From: CAYLNH01 sp964384625
GTDB lineage: Bacteria > Verrucomicrobiota > Lentisphaeria > JABSQK01
NCBI GenBank assembly: GCA_964384625.1
Contig: CAYLNH010000145.1
Location: 1 to 17,449, forward strand
Direction: 5' to 3'
DNA: 17,449 bases
Below, piece after piece: positions 7,661 to 14,396 of the stretch (its first letter is position 1; each line of letters starts with the position of its first letter). Position numbers and translations under genes: made by a program. The notes beneath the pieces are model-generated. The model saw nothing but the letters and a program-made list of their open reading frames with translations. It ran no database searches and had not been told where the DNA came from.

Positions 7661-10281
7661 TGCCTGTCTCCTTCGAGGATGGGATCGGTGGTCTGCAACC
7701 GAGAAGCACGGCAGTCGGCGGCGCGGAATAATGCTTCGGCATAGGCCAGGGTCAGTGGCCCCAAGGCGGCCTTCAGCGCCGTCACACGCTCATTCCAGCT
7801 CCTGCCGTAGCGCGCTGAGAGCCCCACGGCTGCCGCATCCAGATGGAGTACAACCTCCGGCATAGTCTCCGGCTCGTCTGCAGGCATGAGCCGGCAGCCG
7901 GGGACACGGTCGCCTTCACGCACACCGAACAGCGGCATGCCGTCGCCGACGTAGTCACCGTGTTCGGGGAAAGCCTGGTCGTGTGGCGTTGCTTGCCAGG
8001 CGCCGCGAACTTTGCCATGGTGGCTGCAGACAACGTAAAGCAGTAGATTGACTGTCTGTTCGTCCATGGGCAAGAGGCCCAACGGATCGTCCGGTGGGGA
8101 CTCCTCGGCCGGAGGTTCGTCAAGGACGCCGGCCTCGATCCATTCCTGCAGGTTGCCCAATAGCGCGGGATGCCTGGCGTCACGCCGCCGGAGGTACTCC
8201 AGGCAGGCGATGGTCGAAGTCAGCTCATGGCGGAAGCCCTTCCTCGGGCCATATTCATTCGACTGGCAGTAGACGTGCCGCCAATCGACCCACGCCTCGG
8301 CCGGCGCCTTGGCCAGGTCATCGGCATCCGGCGCGCCCGGCCCCTCGGCAGAGATGGCCCCCGCAAAGGCCGGGTGTCGCTTGCCCCAGTCGTGAACCAC
8401 CGCGGCGCGATGCAGCGTTTCTCCCAGATGCTCGTCAAGGCCGAGACCCGTCAGGATACGGCGGACCTCCTGTCCGACTTCATGTCCGTGGAAGGCGATC
8501 GTCTTCCACGGCTCCTTACTGCGGTCGTCCCGCGGCTGAGCCAGGTCCGTCAGGTCGGCGGCAGTGCGGTAGGTGCCTGCCGTCTCCACGGTCTCCTTCT
8601 TCTTCCGCTTCCCGGTGAACCCCGTTTCCGGGTTGTAGCCACCGGTGTCGTCGGACACGAGCAGGGACAGTCCGGGGTAGGTATAGCCCGGCCGCAGGCG
8701 GTACCAGCGACTATCGACGTAGTCCCAATACCACGCTCGGTGGTTCTCCTTCAGCCTGCCGTTCTTGAACAGCCATTTGTCGACTTTGCCTACAGGGATC
8801 GAGCAGAGGCCCTGACGTAGAGGCTGCAACTCAGGCGGCGGATCGTCGTCCGCCACCTCCGCCCAGAAGACCGAGACGTCCCGCTGGTCGTCAGACCGGA
8901 TGAAGCGGCTGATATCCGTATCCGCCCCGGACAGGTCCGGACTTGTGTCGAACAGCTCATCAGCCTCCTGGCGGGTAATGAGATGAAGGTAGCTGTAGGG
9001 ATACAACGCCTCGCGCTGTGCTGCCGCCATACGCTCTTCGAATTCCTGCAATGCCGTTATGCCGGCGCCGTTCAGCTCGTCCAGGGCCGCACGGGCCGCG
9101 GTCAGCTCGCCGATCTCATACGGCAGGGACGTTTTGTCGTCGAACTCGCGATTGACAATGACCACACGGCCGCTGCCGCCGTAACGCGCGCACCGACCGA
9201 TGCGCTGGACCAACGACGGCCAGGGGGCAAGCTCGGAAACAAGGACGCCGGCAGAGATATCGACCCCGGCCTCGACCACTTGTGTTGCCACAATGATGCG
9301 GTCAGCATCGGCCGTGCAGTGCTCCTTGCCGAGGAACTGATCAGCCCAGACGGCCTTCTCCTTGCCACGGAACCGACTATGGATTAGGCGCAGGTCCTGG
9401 TCGTCTGCAGCGGCCATCTTCAGTTTGGCGAACAGGCCGGAGGCCCGGTCGACGGTGTTGCAGATCGCCAGTGTAATGCGTCCGTTCTGACCGGTGGCCT
9501 GCCGTCTATGCGCGGCCAAAACGAGCTCGGCCATGGCGGTGTCGTCCTTGACCGGCACGCTCTCGAGGTTTACCTCCTTTTCGACTTTCCACGGGCCGCC
9601 CGTGCGTTCCTCCCGGGGGATGCTCAAGCCGGCCTCCCTGGCAGCGTCGATTACGGTGTCACTGTCAACGGTCCGCAACCAGTCGGGCTGTAGCGTGGCA
9701 CTCATCCACCACGAGTGGCAGGGCCGGAGCAGCTTGTCCCCGTCCTGTTCGCGAAACGCCTGCAACTGGGCGCTGGTGATCAGCCCCACGTCCATCAGTT
9801 GTACCTCGTCGAACACCCACAGGGCATCCTGGTTGAGCAGGGCGTACTCCATCGGCCACCGCGCCCGGCCACAGGCGTAACCACGGTTGAGAGCACGAGA
9901 CAAGAGCATGTCCTGCGTACCGACCAGGACGGCCTCCCTCTCGGGATAGAGGTGCCATTCGCCGGCATCTTCGCCTCCCATAAGGACATGGACTTGCACG
10001 TCCTTCAGTCCCGCACGGTCAAGCGCGCCCCGCGCGACGGCGGCGGTCTGTTCGGTGAGAACCCGCATCGGCAGACACCAGACCAAACGGCGAGGCCATG
10101 AGTCTTCCTGGCGAATAAGGCGGTTGTAGATCCAGGCGCCCAAAACACCCAGGGTCTTGCCCATGCCGGTGGGGATGCGGATGAGACGGTTCTTACAAAC
10201 GGGCTCTGTAGCTAGATCTGATTGCCACTTGTGAGGCATATGTCCAGAGCTATTGGCAAACCATTCTGCGTATGACTTCAT
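7657..10281 (-). CDS. cas3: Cas3 helicase-nuclease with C-terminal HD domain
   Basis: This 874-aa Cas3 unwinds and degrades target DNA after R-loop formation. It has the order typical of type I-G: SF2 helicase first, HD nuclease last. Helicase motifs are Walker A PTGMGKT (37-43), motif II DEVQ (158-161, in place of the common DEAH), SAT (194-196) and motif VI QRIGRCAR (359-366). HD-domain residues are HDWGK (HD at 630-631), RHE (684-686) and SHHG (HH at 754-755). The ATG at 10281 follows GGAGGT by 3 nt. It is the first gene of the cas operon. The promoter just upstream overlaps a sequence matched by the pseudo-spacer described at 10435-10471. Confidence 0.97.
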   Translation of the reverse strand: MKSYAEWFANSSGHMPHKWQSDLATEPVCKNRLIRIPTGMGKTLGVLGAWIYNRLIRQEDSWPRRLVWCLPMRVLTEQTAAVARGALDRAGLKDVQVHVLMGGEDAGEWHLYPEREAVLVGTQDMLLSRALNRGYACGRARWPMEYALLNQDALWVFDEVQLMDVGLITSAQLQAFREQDGDKLLRPCHSWWMSATLQPDWLRTVDSDTVIDAAREAGLSIPREERTGGPWKVEKEVNLESVPVKDDTAMAELVLAAHRRQATGQNGRITLAICNTVDRASGLFAKLKMAAADDQDLRLIHSRFRGKEKAVWADQFLGKEHCTADADRIIVATQVVEAGVDISAGVLVSELAPWPSLVQRIGRCARYGGSGRVVIVNREFDDKTSLPYEIGELTAARAALDELNGAGITALQEFEERMAAAQREALYPYSYLHLITRQEADELFDTSPDLSGADTDISRFIRSDDQRDVSVFWAEVADDDPPPELQPLRQGLCSIPVGKVDKWLFKNGRLKENHRAWYWDYVDSRWYRLRPGYTYPGLSLLVSDDTGGYNPETGFTGKRKKKETVETAGTYRTAADLTDLAQPRDDRSKEPWKTIAFHGHEVGQEVRRILTGLGLDEHLGETLHRAAVVHDWGKRHPAFAGAISAEGPGAPDADDLAKAPAEAWVDWRHVYCQSNEYGPRKGFRHELTSTIACLEYLRRRDARHPALLGNLQEWIEAGVLDEPPAEESPPDDPLGLLPMDEQTVNLLLYVVCSHHGKVRGAWQATPHDQAFPEHGDYVGDGMPLFGVREGDRVPGCRLMPADEPETMPEVVLHLDAAAVGLSARYGRSWNERVTALKAALGPLTLAYAEALFRAADCRASRLQTTDPILEGDRQ

Positions 10282-10296
10282 TGGACCTCCGCTTTT

Positions 10297-10336
10297 TGGG
10301 TTGTTTTATCTTACACTTCGTTTCATCTCATATCAA
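10297..10336 (-). promoter_or_regulatory. Predicted target site of the crRNA-like regulator, with TTG PAM, on the cas3 promoter
   Basis: Read on the minus strand, TTG (10336-10334) is followed by a protospacer-like stretch from 10333 downwards. Its first 24 nt match the pseudo-spacer at 10435-10458 at 19 positions. Mismatches fall at spacer positions 2, 9, 12, 18 and 22; 12 and 18 are multiples of six, where type I effectors flip the base out. Beyond position 24 there is no match. TTG is also the first half of the -35 box, so bound effector would cover -35 to -10. TTN is the PAM known for I-G systems. That the site is bound is inference. Confidence 0.7.
10308..10336 (-). promoter_or_regulatory. 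Sigma70-type promoter of the cas3-led operon
   Basis: The minus strand has -35 TTGATA (10336-10331), a 17-nt spacer, and -10 TAAGAT (10313-10308). The expected start near 10301 gives a 5' leader of about 20 nt carrying only the cas3 ribosome-binding site. The box matches are 5/6 and 4/6 with ideal spacing. Confidence 0.75.
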
Positions 10337-10367
10337 GTTTGTTTTGGTTGATTTGCGGAAAAATAGC

Positions 10368-10396
10368 TTGCATCAAGTGGAGTGGGGGGCGAATAT
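10368..10396 (+). promoter_or_regulatory. Weak candidate promoter for the crRNA-like RNA
   Basis: TTGCAT (10368-10373) and GAATAT (10391-10396) are separated by 17 nt on the plus strand, just before the first pseudo-repeat. Each box matches consensus at only about three of six bases, so the call rests mainly on position. The inferred start is about 10402, inside the pseudo-repeat and before its stem. Confidence 0.3.
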
Positions 10397-10398
10397 GT

Positions 10399-10434
10399 GA
10401 GATGCCCGGTTCTGCAGACCGGCCCCATTGAAGC
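10399..10434 (+). repeat. Pseudo-CRISPR repeat 1
   Basis: A 36-nt degenerate repeat. CCGGT (10406-10410) pairs with ACCGG (10418-10422) around the loop TCTGCAG, followed by CCCCATTGAAGC. The last eight bases, ATTGAAGC (10427-10434), would be the 5' handle of the RNA. Only the GGCCCCA block, a few central bases and the terminal GC agree with pseudo-repeat 2 in sequence; the stem is conserved as structure. Confidence 0.65.
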
Positions 10435-10471
10435 ACATGAGAGGACACGAAATGTGAACCTGTCTCTGTGA

Positions 10472-10507
10472 TTACCGCGTCCGTCTTGGACGCGGCCCCA
10501 AAAGGGC
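10472..10507 (+). repeat. Pseudo-CRISPR repeat 2
   Basis: A perfect 8-bp stem CCGCGTCC (10475-10482) / GGACGCGG (10488-10495) with loop GTCTT, followed by CCCCA in the same register as pseudo-repeat 1. The handle is degenerate (AAAAGGGC instead of ATTGAAGC), as expected for the downstream repeat of a single-unit regulatory RNA. Its stem may be nearer to the true repeat of this locus. Confidence 0.6.
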
Positions 10508-10541
10508 TTGGAAACATTATCTTGTTTCCAAGCCTTCTTTT
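10505..10541. terminator. Bidirectional hairpin terminator
   Basis: Perfect 11-bp inverted repeat GGCTTGGAAAC (10505-10515) / GTTTCCAAGCC (10524-10534) with an 8-nt loop. On the plus strand it is followed by TTCTTTT, so it can end the crRNA-like RNA. On the minus strand it is followed by CTTTT and can end the WYL/HEAT operon transcript before it reaches cas3. Confidence 0.75.
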
Positions 10542-10570
10542 CAAAGCTCGCGCGCGTGCTTTCTGCACAT
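10541..10570 (-). other. Possible 9-codon mini-ORF with strong ribosome-binding site
   Basis: On the minus strand AAAGGAGG (10589-10582) is followed, 11 nt later, by ATG (10570) and nine codons (MCRKHAREL) ending in TGA, just before the terminator hairpin. The strong Shine-Dalgarno match is unusual in a short inter-operon stretch, and the ORF contains one AGA codon. Nothing else supports translation. It is recorded because small toxin or leader ORFs occur beside crRNA-like regulators (CreTA modules). Confidence 0.2.
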
Positions 10571-10637
10571 CTCGGAGAGCTCCTCCTTTCGTAGCTACCA
10601 GTATTAACTTGGAACCATTGCTTGAAATCAATCATTG

Positions 10638-11735
10638 TTATAGGACTCCCTTGTTGTCGGGGGTGCTTGGGTCCGGTCGGGGCTGATTCGATTGCTCTCG
10701 CCGACGCCGTTGACTGGGAGGGGACCCTTCGTGACGGCTTGGTTGGGGCTGATTCGACTGCTCTCGCCGACGCCGTTGACTGGAAGGGGACCCTTGGAGA
10801 CGGCTTGATCGCTCTTGGTGTCGCTTTGAGTTGGCGTGTTTTTGTGGATGCCAGCCGTACGCCATCAATTTGTCGCCGAGAACGGCGTCGAGTCGGGCTC
10901 TGTCGTCGGGGTAGAGGGAGATGAGTTTTTTGCCGGTGTGCATGTAGAGGTCCTGCTTGACGTACATGCCGGCCTTGTAGCGCGGGGTGTCCAGGCCCCA
11001 GTATTCGATGTAGACGTCGAACTCGGGGAGATAGAAGTCGGGTCGGATCTGGAAGCCCTGGATGATGCGGAGCCGGCCGTCGTAGCGGTAGTCGATGTTG
11101 TGATTGGCAAGCCATTCGGCGATTTGCCGTTCACCTTTGGACTGGACAAGGGTACCGTCGACGACGCGGATGGTTTTCTGGTCTTCGACCCGGCTTTCGA
11201 AGTTGCGGCGTTTGACGCAGGTTTCGTCGAAGCACTTGTCGCAGTAGACGCGTTCGAACATGCGCCTGGCGCGTTCGTATTCGTCGAGGTCCACGGGGTG
11301 ATTGCAGGTTTGACAGCGGCGGACCTGTTGTACTGTTTGGTGTGCGAGGGCTTCGCGAATATGGGTGGCGGCGGATGCGGCGGCGCGGCGGACGTAGTCT
11401 TTGGGGCGGGGGGTGGCGGCGAGATCGTCGAGATCATTCAGCAGGCCTTCCGCGGCAGTGCCGTAGTTCTTGACCGCCTTCAGAGCGTATTGTTGGACCT
11501 GCGGATGGGGGTCGCGCAGCGCCAGGGGTTCGAGCGCCGCAACGGCGGTCTCGGCATCAGCGTCGAAGCCGGCGAGTTTGCCGATTGCGGAGGCTGCCAG
11601 CCGCCGGATTTCGGCGGACGGCATATCGAGCAGGGCGATGAGTTCGGGCAGCCCGGCGGGGTTGCCGGCGCGGCCGAGTTCGAGGGCGCGTTGGGTATAC
11701 TCGTGGTGCTTGTCCAGATCCATGGAGCTCTTCAT
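10638..11735 (-). CDS. HEAT-repeat/zinc-ribbon/PD-(D/E)XK nuclease-like protein with basic repeat tail, WYL-operon copy
   Basis: This 365-aa paralogue of the protein at 2731-1850 has the same domain order. HEAT-like repeats span about 1-130 (AEIRRLAASAIGKLAG, HPQVQQYALKAVKNYG). The zinc ribbon has C141-x2-C144 and C165-x2-C168. The nuclease-like domain spans about 195-290, with E202 in GERQIAEWL, D233 in RPDFYLPEF, E244 in YIEYWG and a GKKLISLY strand. Unlike its paralogue it ends in a 65-residue low-complexity basic tail with two 22-residue repeats that each contain RRRR. The ATG overlaps the WYL stop as ATGA, so the two genes are coupled; ATG at 11723 is an alternative start. HEAT repeats suggest protein or nucleic-acid docking. 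Nuclease function is inferred from motifs. Confidence 0.9.
   Translation of the reverse strand: MKSSMDLDKHHEYTQRALELGRAGNPAGLPELIALLDMPSAEIRRLAASAIGKLAGFDADAETAVAALEPLALRDPHPQVQQYALKAVKNYGTAAEGLLNDLDDLAATPRPKDYVRRAAASAATHIREALAHQTVQQVRRCQTCNHPVDLDEYERARRMFERVYCDKCFDETCVKRRNFESRVEDQKTIRVVDGTLVQSKGERQIAEWLANHNIDYRYDGRLRIIQGFQIRPDFYLPEFDVYIEYWGLDTPRYKAGMYVKQDLYMHTGKKLISLYPDDRARLDAVLGDKLMAYGWHPQKHANSKRHQERSSRLQGSPSSQRRRREQSNQPQPSRHEGSPPSQRRRREQSNQPRPDPSTPDNKGVL
10675..10806 (-). repeat. 66-bp tandem duplication in coding sequence
   Basis: Two direct copies, 10675-10740 and 10741-10806, differ at only a few positions. Each encodes 22 residues around GSPSSQRRRREQSNQP near the C-terminus of the nuclease-like protein. 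The period is a multiple of three, so the frame is kept. It is absent from the paralogue. Confidence 0.92.
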
Positions 11736-12745
11736 GTATGACGTTCTTTCCGTGGATTGCCGTCGGCGACAATGAGTGAGTCAGGCTGGTGCCTTGCGGC
11801 GATGGTTTGTGCGGCCTGTTGGACGCGGCGGCGGAGTTCTTCGGGGGCGATTACCTCCAAATGGCCGGCATAGGAGAGGACCCACCAGAGCAAGTCGTCG
11901 GCCGGGCCTTCGGCATACGACAGTTCAACACTGCCGTCGGCCAACTGTGCCGTTTGTTGCCCCGGGAACCACTGGCGTTCGGTCAGGATGCGGGCCTTCG
12001 CCTTGGAACCGCGGATGCGAATGTCGTGCAGGATTTCCTGGTCGAAGACGTGGCCGTGGCGGACGGCGTCGACGAGGGATTCGGAACGGGAAAACGTGAT
12101 ATCGAGGAGGTCGCCGGCGAGGATGCGGTGGAGCGCCAGACTGCGATGGGCCTGGCGCAACCGGCAATGGACGCGGGCGTACCAGGCGCCGTCGGCGAGG
12201 AAGAGGGCATGGACGTCGACGTCGCGTTCCCGCGGTTTGCCGACGGCGCCCCGGTAGGTGATATGAAGGCGTCGGCATTCACGGCAGGCCTGACAGACGA
12301 GGTCAAAGAGACCGGGTTGCGGCGGGGCCTGGGCGCCGGTGGCGCAGACGATGGCGCGCAGGGCGTCGACGGGGAGGTCTTCGAGTTCGGCGACGGCGAG
12401 CTGGGCGCGCAGGGCTTCGCCGGCTTCGCTCTGGAGATGCGGAGGCAGGAAATGGCGGGAGACCTGGCCGCAGAGCATGAGCGCCCAGATGGCGTGGCCC
12501 TGGAGTTCGTCAAAAGGGAAGGCCCAGGATGGATCGCGGAGATAGTAGCCGTGCTTCTTTTCGTCGTAGTCGACCGGAGCATGCAGGTGTTCGCGCAGAT
12601 ACCTGATGTCGCGCTGAATCGTCTTGGGCGACACGCGGAGCGTGGCTGGAGCAAATTCGGCGAAGCGCCGGGCATTGGGATAGTCCCGGTTTTTCATAGC
12701 GGCCACCAGCGAGACAAGCCGCTCGATTCTGGTCTTGGCGGACAT
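11732..12745 (-). CDS. WYL-domain transcriptional regulator
   Basis: Predicted 337-aa regulator. A DeoR-like winged helix occupies about 1-75 (KTRIERLVSLVAAM, then SPKTIQRDIRYLREH as recognition helix, then HGYYL wing). A WYL ligand-sensing domain lies at about 150-230, where the signature reads AWYARVHCR, and a WCX-type C-terminal extension at about 245-315. The ATG at 12745 has GGAAGGAA 8 nt upstream and begins at the HTH; the frame is open to 12826 without a better start. WYL proteins are frequent neighbours and regulators of CRISPR and other defence loci. Coupling to the HEAT/nuclease gene and position just before cas3 suggest control of this locus. The palindromes in its own promoter suggest autoregulation. 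Confidence 0.92.
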   Translation of the reverse strand: MSAKTRIERLVSLVAAMKNRDYPNARRFAEFAPATLRVSPKTIQRDIRYLREHLHAPVDYDEKKHGYYLRDPSWAFPFDELQGHAIWALMLCGQVSRHFLPPHLQSEAGEALRAQLAVAELEDLPVDALRAIVCATGAQAPPQPGLFDLVCQACRECRRLHITYRGAVGKPRERDVDVHALFLADGAWYARVHCRLRQAHRSLALHRILAGDLLDITFSRSESLVDAVRHGHVFDQEILHDIRIRGSKAKARILTERQWFPGQQTAQLADGSVELSYAEGPADDLLWWVLSYAGHLEVIAPEELRRRVQQAAQTIAARHQPDSLIVADGNPRKERHT

Positions 12746-12774
12746 CCGATACGTTCCTTCCCTCGGGGAATGGG

Positions 12775-12794
12775 GCGGGATCCGAAGGTCCCGC
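12775..12794. promoter_or_regulatory. Palindrome near the expected transcript start of the WYL gene
   Basis: GCGGGA (12775-12780) and TCCCGC (12789-12794) form an inverted repeat with an 8-nt centre, downstream of the -10 box. Its core GGGA-N8-TCCC resembles the upstream palindrome at 12820-12836, so the two may be operators for one dimeric regulator, probably the WYL protein itself. Confidence 0.4.
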
Positions 12795-12801
12795 GATACC
12801 C

Positions 12802-12830
12802 ATTCTACAGAGCATGGCGGGGACAATCAA
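12802..12830 (-). promoter_or_regulatory. Proximal promoter of the WYL-HEAT/nuclease operon
   Basis: The minus strand reads TTGATT (12830-12825), a 17-nt spacer, then TAGAAT (12807-12802). The start would fall near 12795, about 50 nt before the ATG. The -35 box lies within the palindrome at 12820-12836. Confidence 0.6.
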
Positions 12831-12836
12831 TGTCCC
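12820..12836. promoter_or_regulatory. Palindromic operator candidate overlapping the -35 box
   Basis: GGGACA (12820-12825) and TGTCCC (12831-12836) are perfect inverted arms around a 5-bp centre. The site covers the -35 hexamer of the proximal promoter, so a bound protein would block polymerase. A related site lies 45 bp downstream. Confidence 0.5.
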
Positions 12837-12953
12837 ACGTCATCGCCGGCGGCAGTGCTGACGCACTTCGGGCCTCGAGTGAGAAACAGTGACAGCGGGG
12901 ATTCCGGAATTCGCGGAGAACAGGCAAGTACCACCCCGCCGTCGGGCGGCATT

Positions 12954-12981
12954 ACTATAGCAGGAAGAGGCGGCCGGTCAA
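12954..12981 (-). promoter_or_regulatory. Distal promoter upstream of the WYL gene
   Basis: The minus strand has TTGACC (12981-12976), a 16-nt spacer and TATAGT (12959-12954), each matching consensus at five of six bases. A transcript from here would have a leader of about 200 nt before the WYL start, crossing both palindromes. The rest of the 12746-13019 gap shows no gene and no clear terminator. Confidence 0.6.
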
Positions 12982-13019
12982 GGTTTTATGGAGGCGTGAT
13001 CCTCTTTCCCCCAAATCTT

Positions 13020-14396
13020 CTATGCCGCGGCCGCGGCAGTCTTGTTTCGGCGCAGCAAGCCGACGATCAGCACGATAAACATGAATCCACTGGCGATGCC
13101 GCAATACAGAAGGATCTGCTTCCGCGGGAAGAAATCCGGCATCGGCTGCCGAGCGGGGATGTTGAGGGCGACGTACTGCGGTTCATAGAGCTTGCCTTGG
13201 ATATGTTCGACTTGCACACCGACTTTCAGTTGGCCGTTGAAGTCTTCGCGGATCGGGATGCGGATATGTCTGTCGGTGGTTTTGGCGGGCATCTCACCGA
13301 CTGCGGCGTCTTTCTGCTCGGGCTGCACCAAGTAGTAGCGCACCAGGTCGAGGTCGTCCTTGCCCAAGTCCCACGAGACATCAACGAAGTCAGGCCCCAT
13401 CGGGTCTTCCTGGAACGTGGCCTTCAAATCCGAAAGCTCCGACCGGATCTTGATGAGTTCGCCGGCCATAAGTGTTCCCTGTTTGGGGTTCATGGTTACC
13501 TGTACCAGGCCGTTGAATCCCTTGGCTGAGAGAATCCCGTCATGGTCGAACGCTCTGAGGTAGTAGATGTAGGCCGCACGCGGGATGTGGGGACCCACGC
13601 GGAAACTACGGGCGTTTGCGGGGACATCTGCCAGTACGCGCACCGGTTCGTCGGGTTCGTCACCGGAACCTGATCGATATGTGTAGATTCGGAATCCCGC
13701 GAGCCGGTCGTCTTCCGGGTATTCCCAACGCATAGTGCAGTAGATGTGGTTGGACGAGTACTCCCTGAACTTCGGTTTTGACGGGCCTTCCCATAGTGCA
13801 CCCCGGACTTGGATTTTCTCTTTCGTGAACTCACCGATTGACCCAAAGGTACTCTTGACGGCCACGCCAATCGTGAAGGTTGTGTCGCGATAAACGCGAT
13901 AAGGCAGATTGTAGGTGCGTGTTCTGATTGGCTCCAGGCTTGCGTTGTAGGAGAAACGGCGTTTGCCCTTGGCGCTACCCACAATGTATCCGTCAACCAA
14001 GTGCTTCTCGTCTGCCGCAGGTGAATCCCAGGTGTATTGGATGAACGTTTTCTGACCTTTGACGACCCGCTTGGCCTTCAGACCAGTAACTTCAGGTACG
14101 TATTTGTAGACGACGGAACGTGGCGGTGCGGCAATTTCCGTGCCGTCGGAAAGAACAGCAGTAACACCGTATTCGAGAATCCGAGCGCTGGCAGGTATTG
14201 CCGTATCAGCGTATTCGCGTGTGTTTGCGGGCAGGGCTTCTGGAGTCAGGAGCTTGTGAGTATCGGCTCCGCGCGGCTTCCGATAAATCCGGAATCCCTT
14301 CACGATGCCATTCTCGTCACCCGTCAACTGCCAGGCAATGCGAATGTCGGACTTCGCCTTGGTATAGGCGCCTTCAATCCCCAGTCTTGGGACTAC
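13020..14396 (-). CDS. C-terminal part of FN3-like membrane-anchored protein, joined to the preceding ORF by -1 frameshift
   Basis: An open frame of 458 codons begins at the ten-A tract (first distinct codon GTA at 14396) and ends in TAG at 13020. No ATG with a ribosome-binding site is found near its beginning. The first in-frame start candidate is TTG at 14327, already inside a fold that starts earlier (DIRIAWQLTGDENGIVKGFR). It holds several fibronectin type III-like units with the pattern IxWxxP/D...GFRIYR...YYLRAFD. Near the C-terminus is one membrane helix (ILLYCGIASGFMFIVLIVGL) followed by RRNK and five alanines. With the upstream ORF it gives a 782-aa exported protein anchored by its C-terminus. 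Function unknown. Confidence 0.75.
   Translation of the reverse strand, partial: VVPRLGIEGAYTKAKSDIRIAWQLTGDENGIVKGFRIYRKPRGADTHKLLTPEALPANTREYADTAIPASARILEYGVTAVLSDGTEIAAPPRSVVYKYVPEVTGLKAKRVVKGQKTFIQYTWDSPAADEKHLVDGYIVGSAKGKRRFSYNASLEPIRTRTYNLPYRVYRDTTFTIGVAVKSTFGSIGEFTKEKIQVRGALWEGPSKPKFREYSSNHIYCTMRWEYPEDDRLAGFRIYTYRSGSGDEPDEPVRVLADVPANARSFRVGPHIPRAAYIYYLRAFDHDGILSAKGFNGLVQVTMNPKQGTLMAGELIKIRSELSDLKATFQEDPMGPDFVDVSWDLGKDDLDLVRYYLVQPEQKDAAVGEMPAKTTDRHIRIPIREDFNGQLKVGVQVEHIQGKLYEPQYVALNIPARQPMPDFFPRKQILLYCGIASGFMFIVLIVGLLRRNKTAAAAA

Larger units (their letters stand above)
10397..10507 (+). ncRNA. Candidate CreR-type crRNA-like RNA: pseudo-repeat, pseudo-spacer, pseudo-repeat
   Basis: The plus strand carries a stem followed by CCCCATTGAAGC (ending 10434), 37 nt of unique sequence, then a second stem followed by CCCCA (10475-10500). 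The two GGCCCCA blocks are exactly 73 nt apart, which fits a 36-nt repeat plus a 37-nt spacer. The 3' end ATTGAAGC looks like a type I crRNA 5' handle. The 5' part of the spacer matches the cas3 promoter beside a TTG PAM. A strong hairpin with a T-rich tail follows at once. This is the architecture of Cas-regulating RNAs that steer the effector to repress its own cas promoter without cleavage. It could instead be an eroded array remnant, but the promoter match argues against that. Confidence 0.65.

Noticed and set aside
7661..7672. Eight-base match (GAGACAGG) between the pseudo-spacer's antisense strand and the csx17 ribosome-binding region
   Set aside because: One 8-mer match is expected by chance about once per window of this size on two strands, and it lies outside the PAM-proximal part of the spacer.
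10381..10500. Minus-strand reading of the pseudo-repeat unit
   Set aside because: In that direction the repeat would begin GCTTCAATGGGGCC and the promoter match would lie at the spacer's 3' end. The plus-strand reading puts ATTGAAGC as handle, the match at the seed, a TTG PAM beside it and a terminator downstream.
10323..10631. 102-codon minus-strand ORF in the gap before cas3
   Set aside because: It runs through the terminator hairpin and both pseudo-repeat stems, has no family signal, and overlaps the cas3 promoter region.
10675..10806. Direct repeats considered as a CRISPR array
   Set aside because: Two adjoining copies have no spacer between them and keep the reading frame, so this is a coding tandem duplication.
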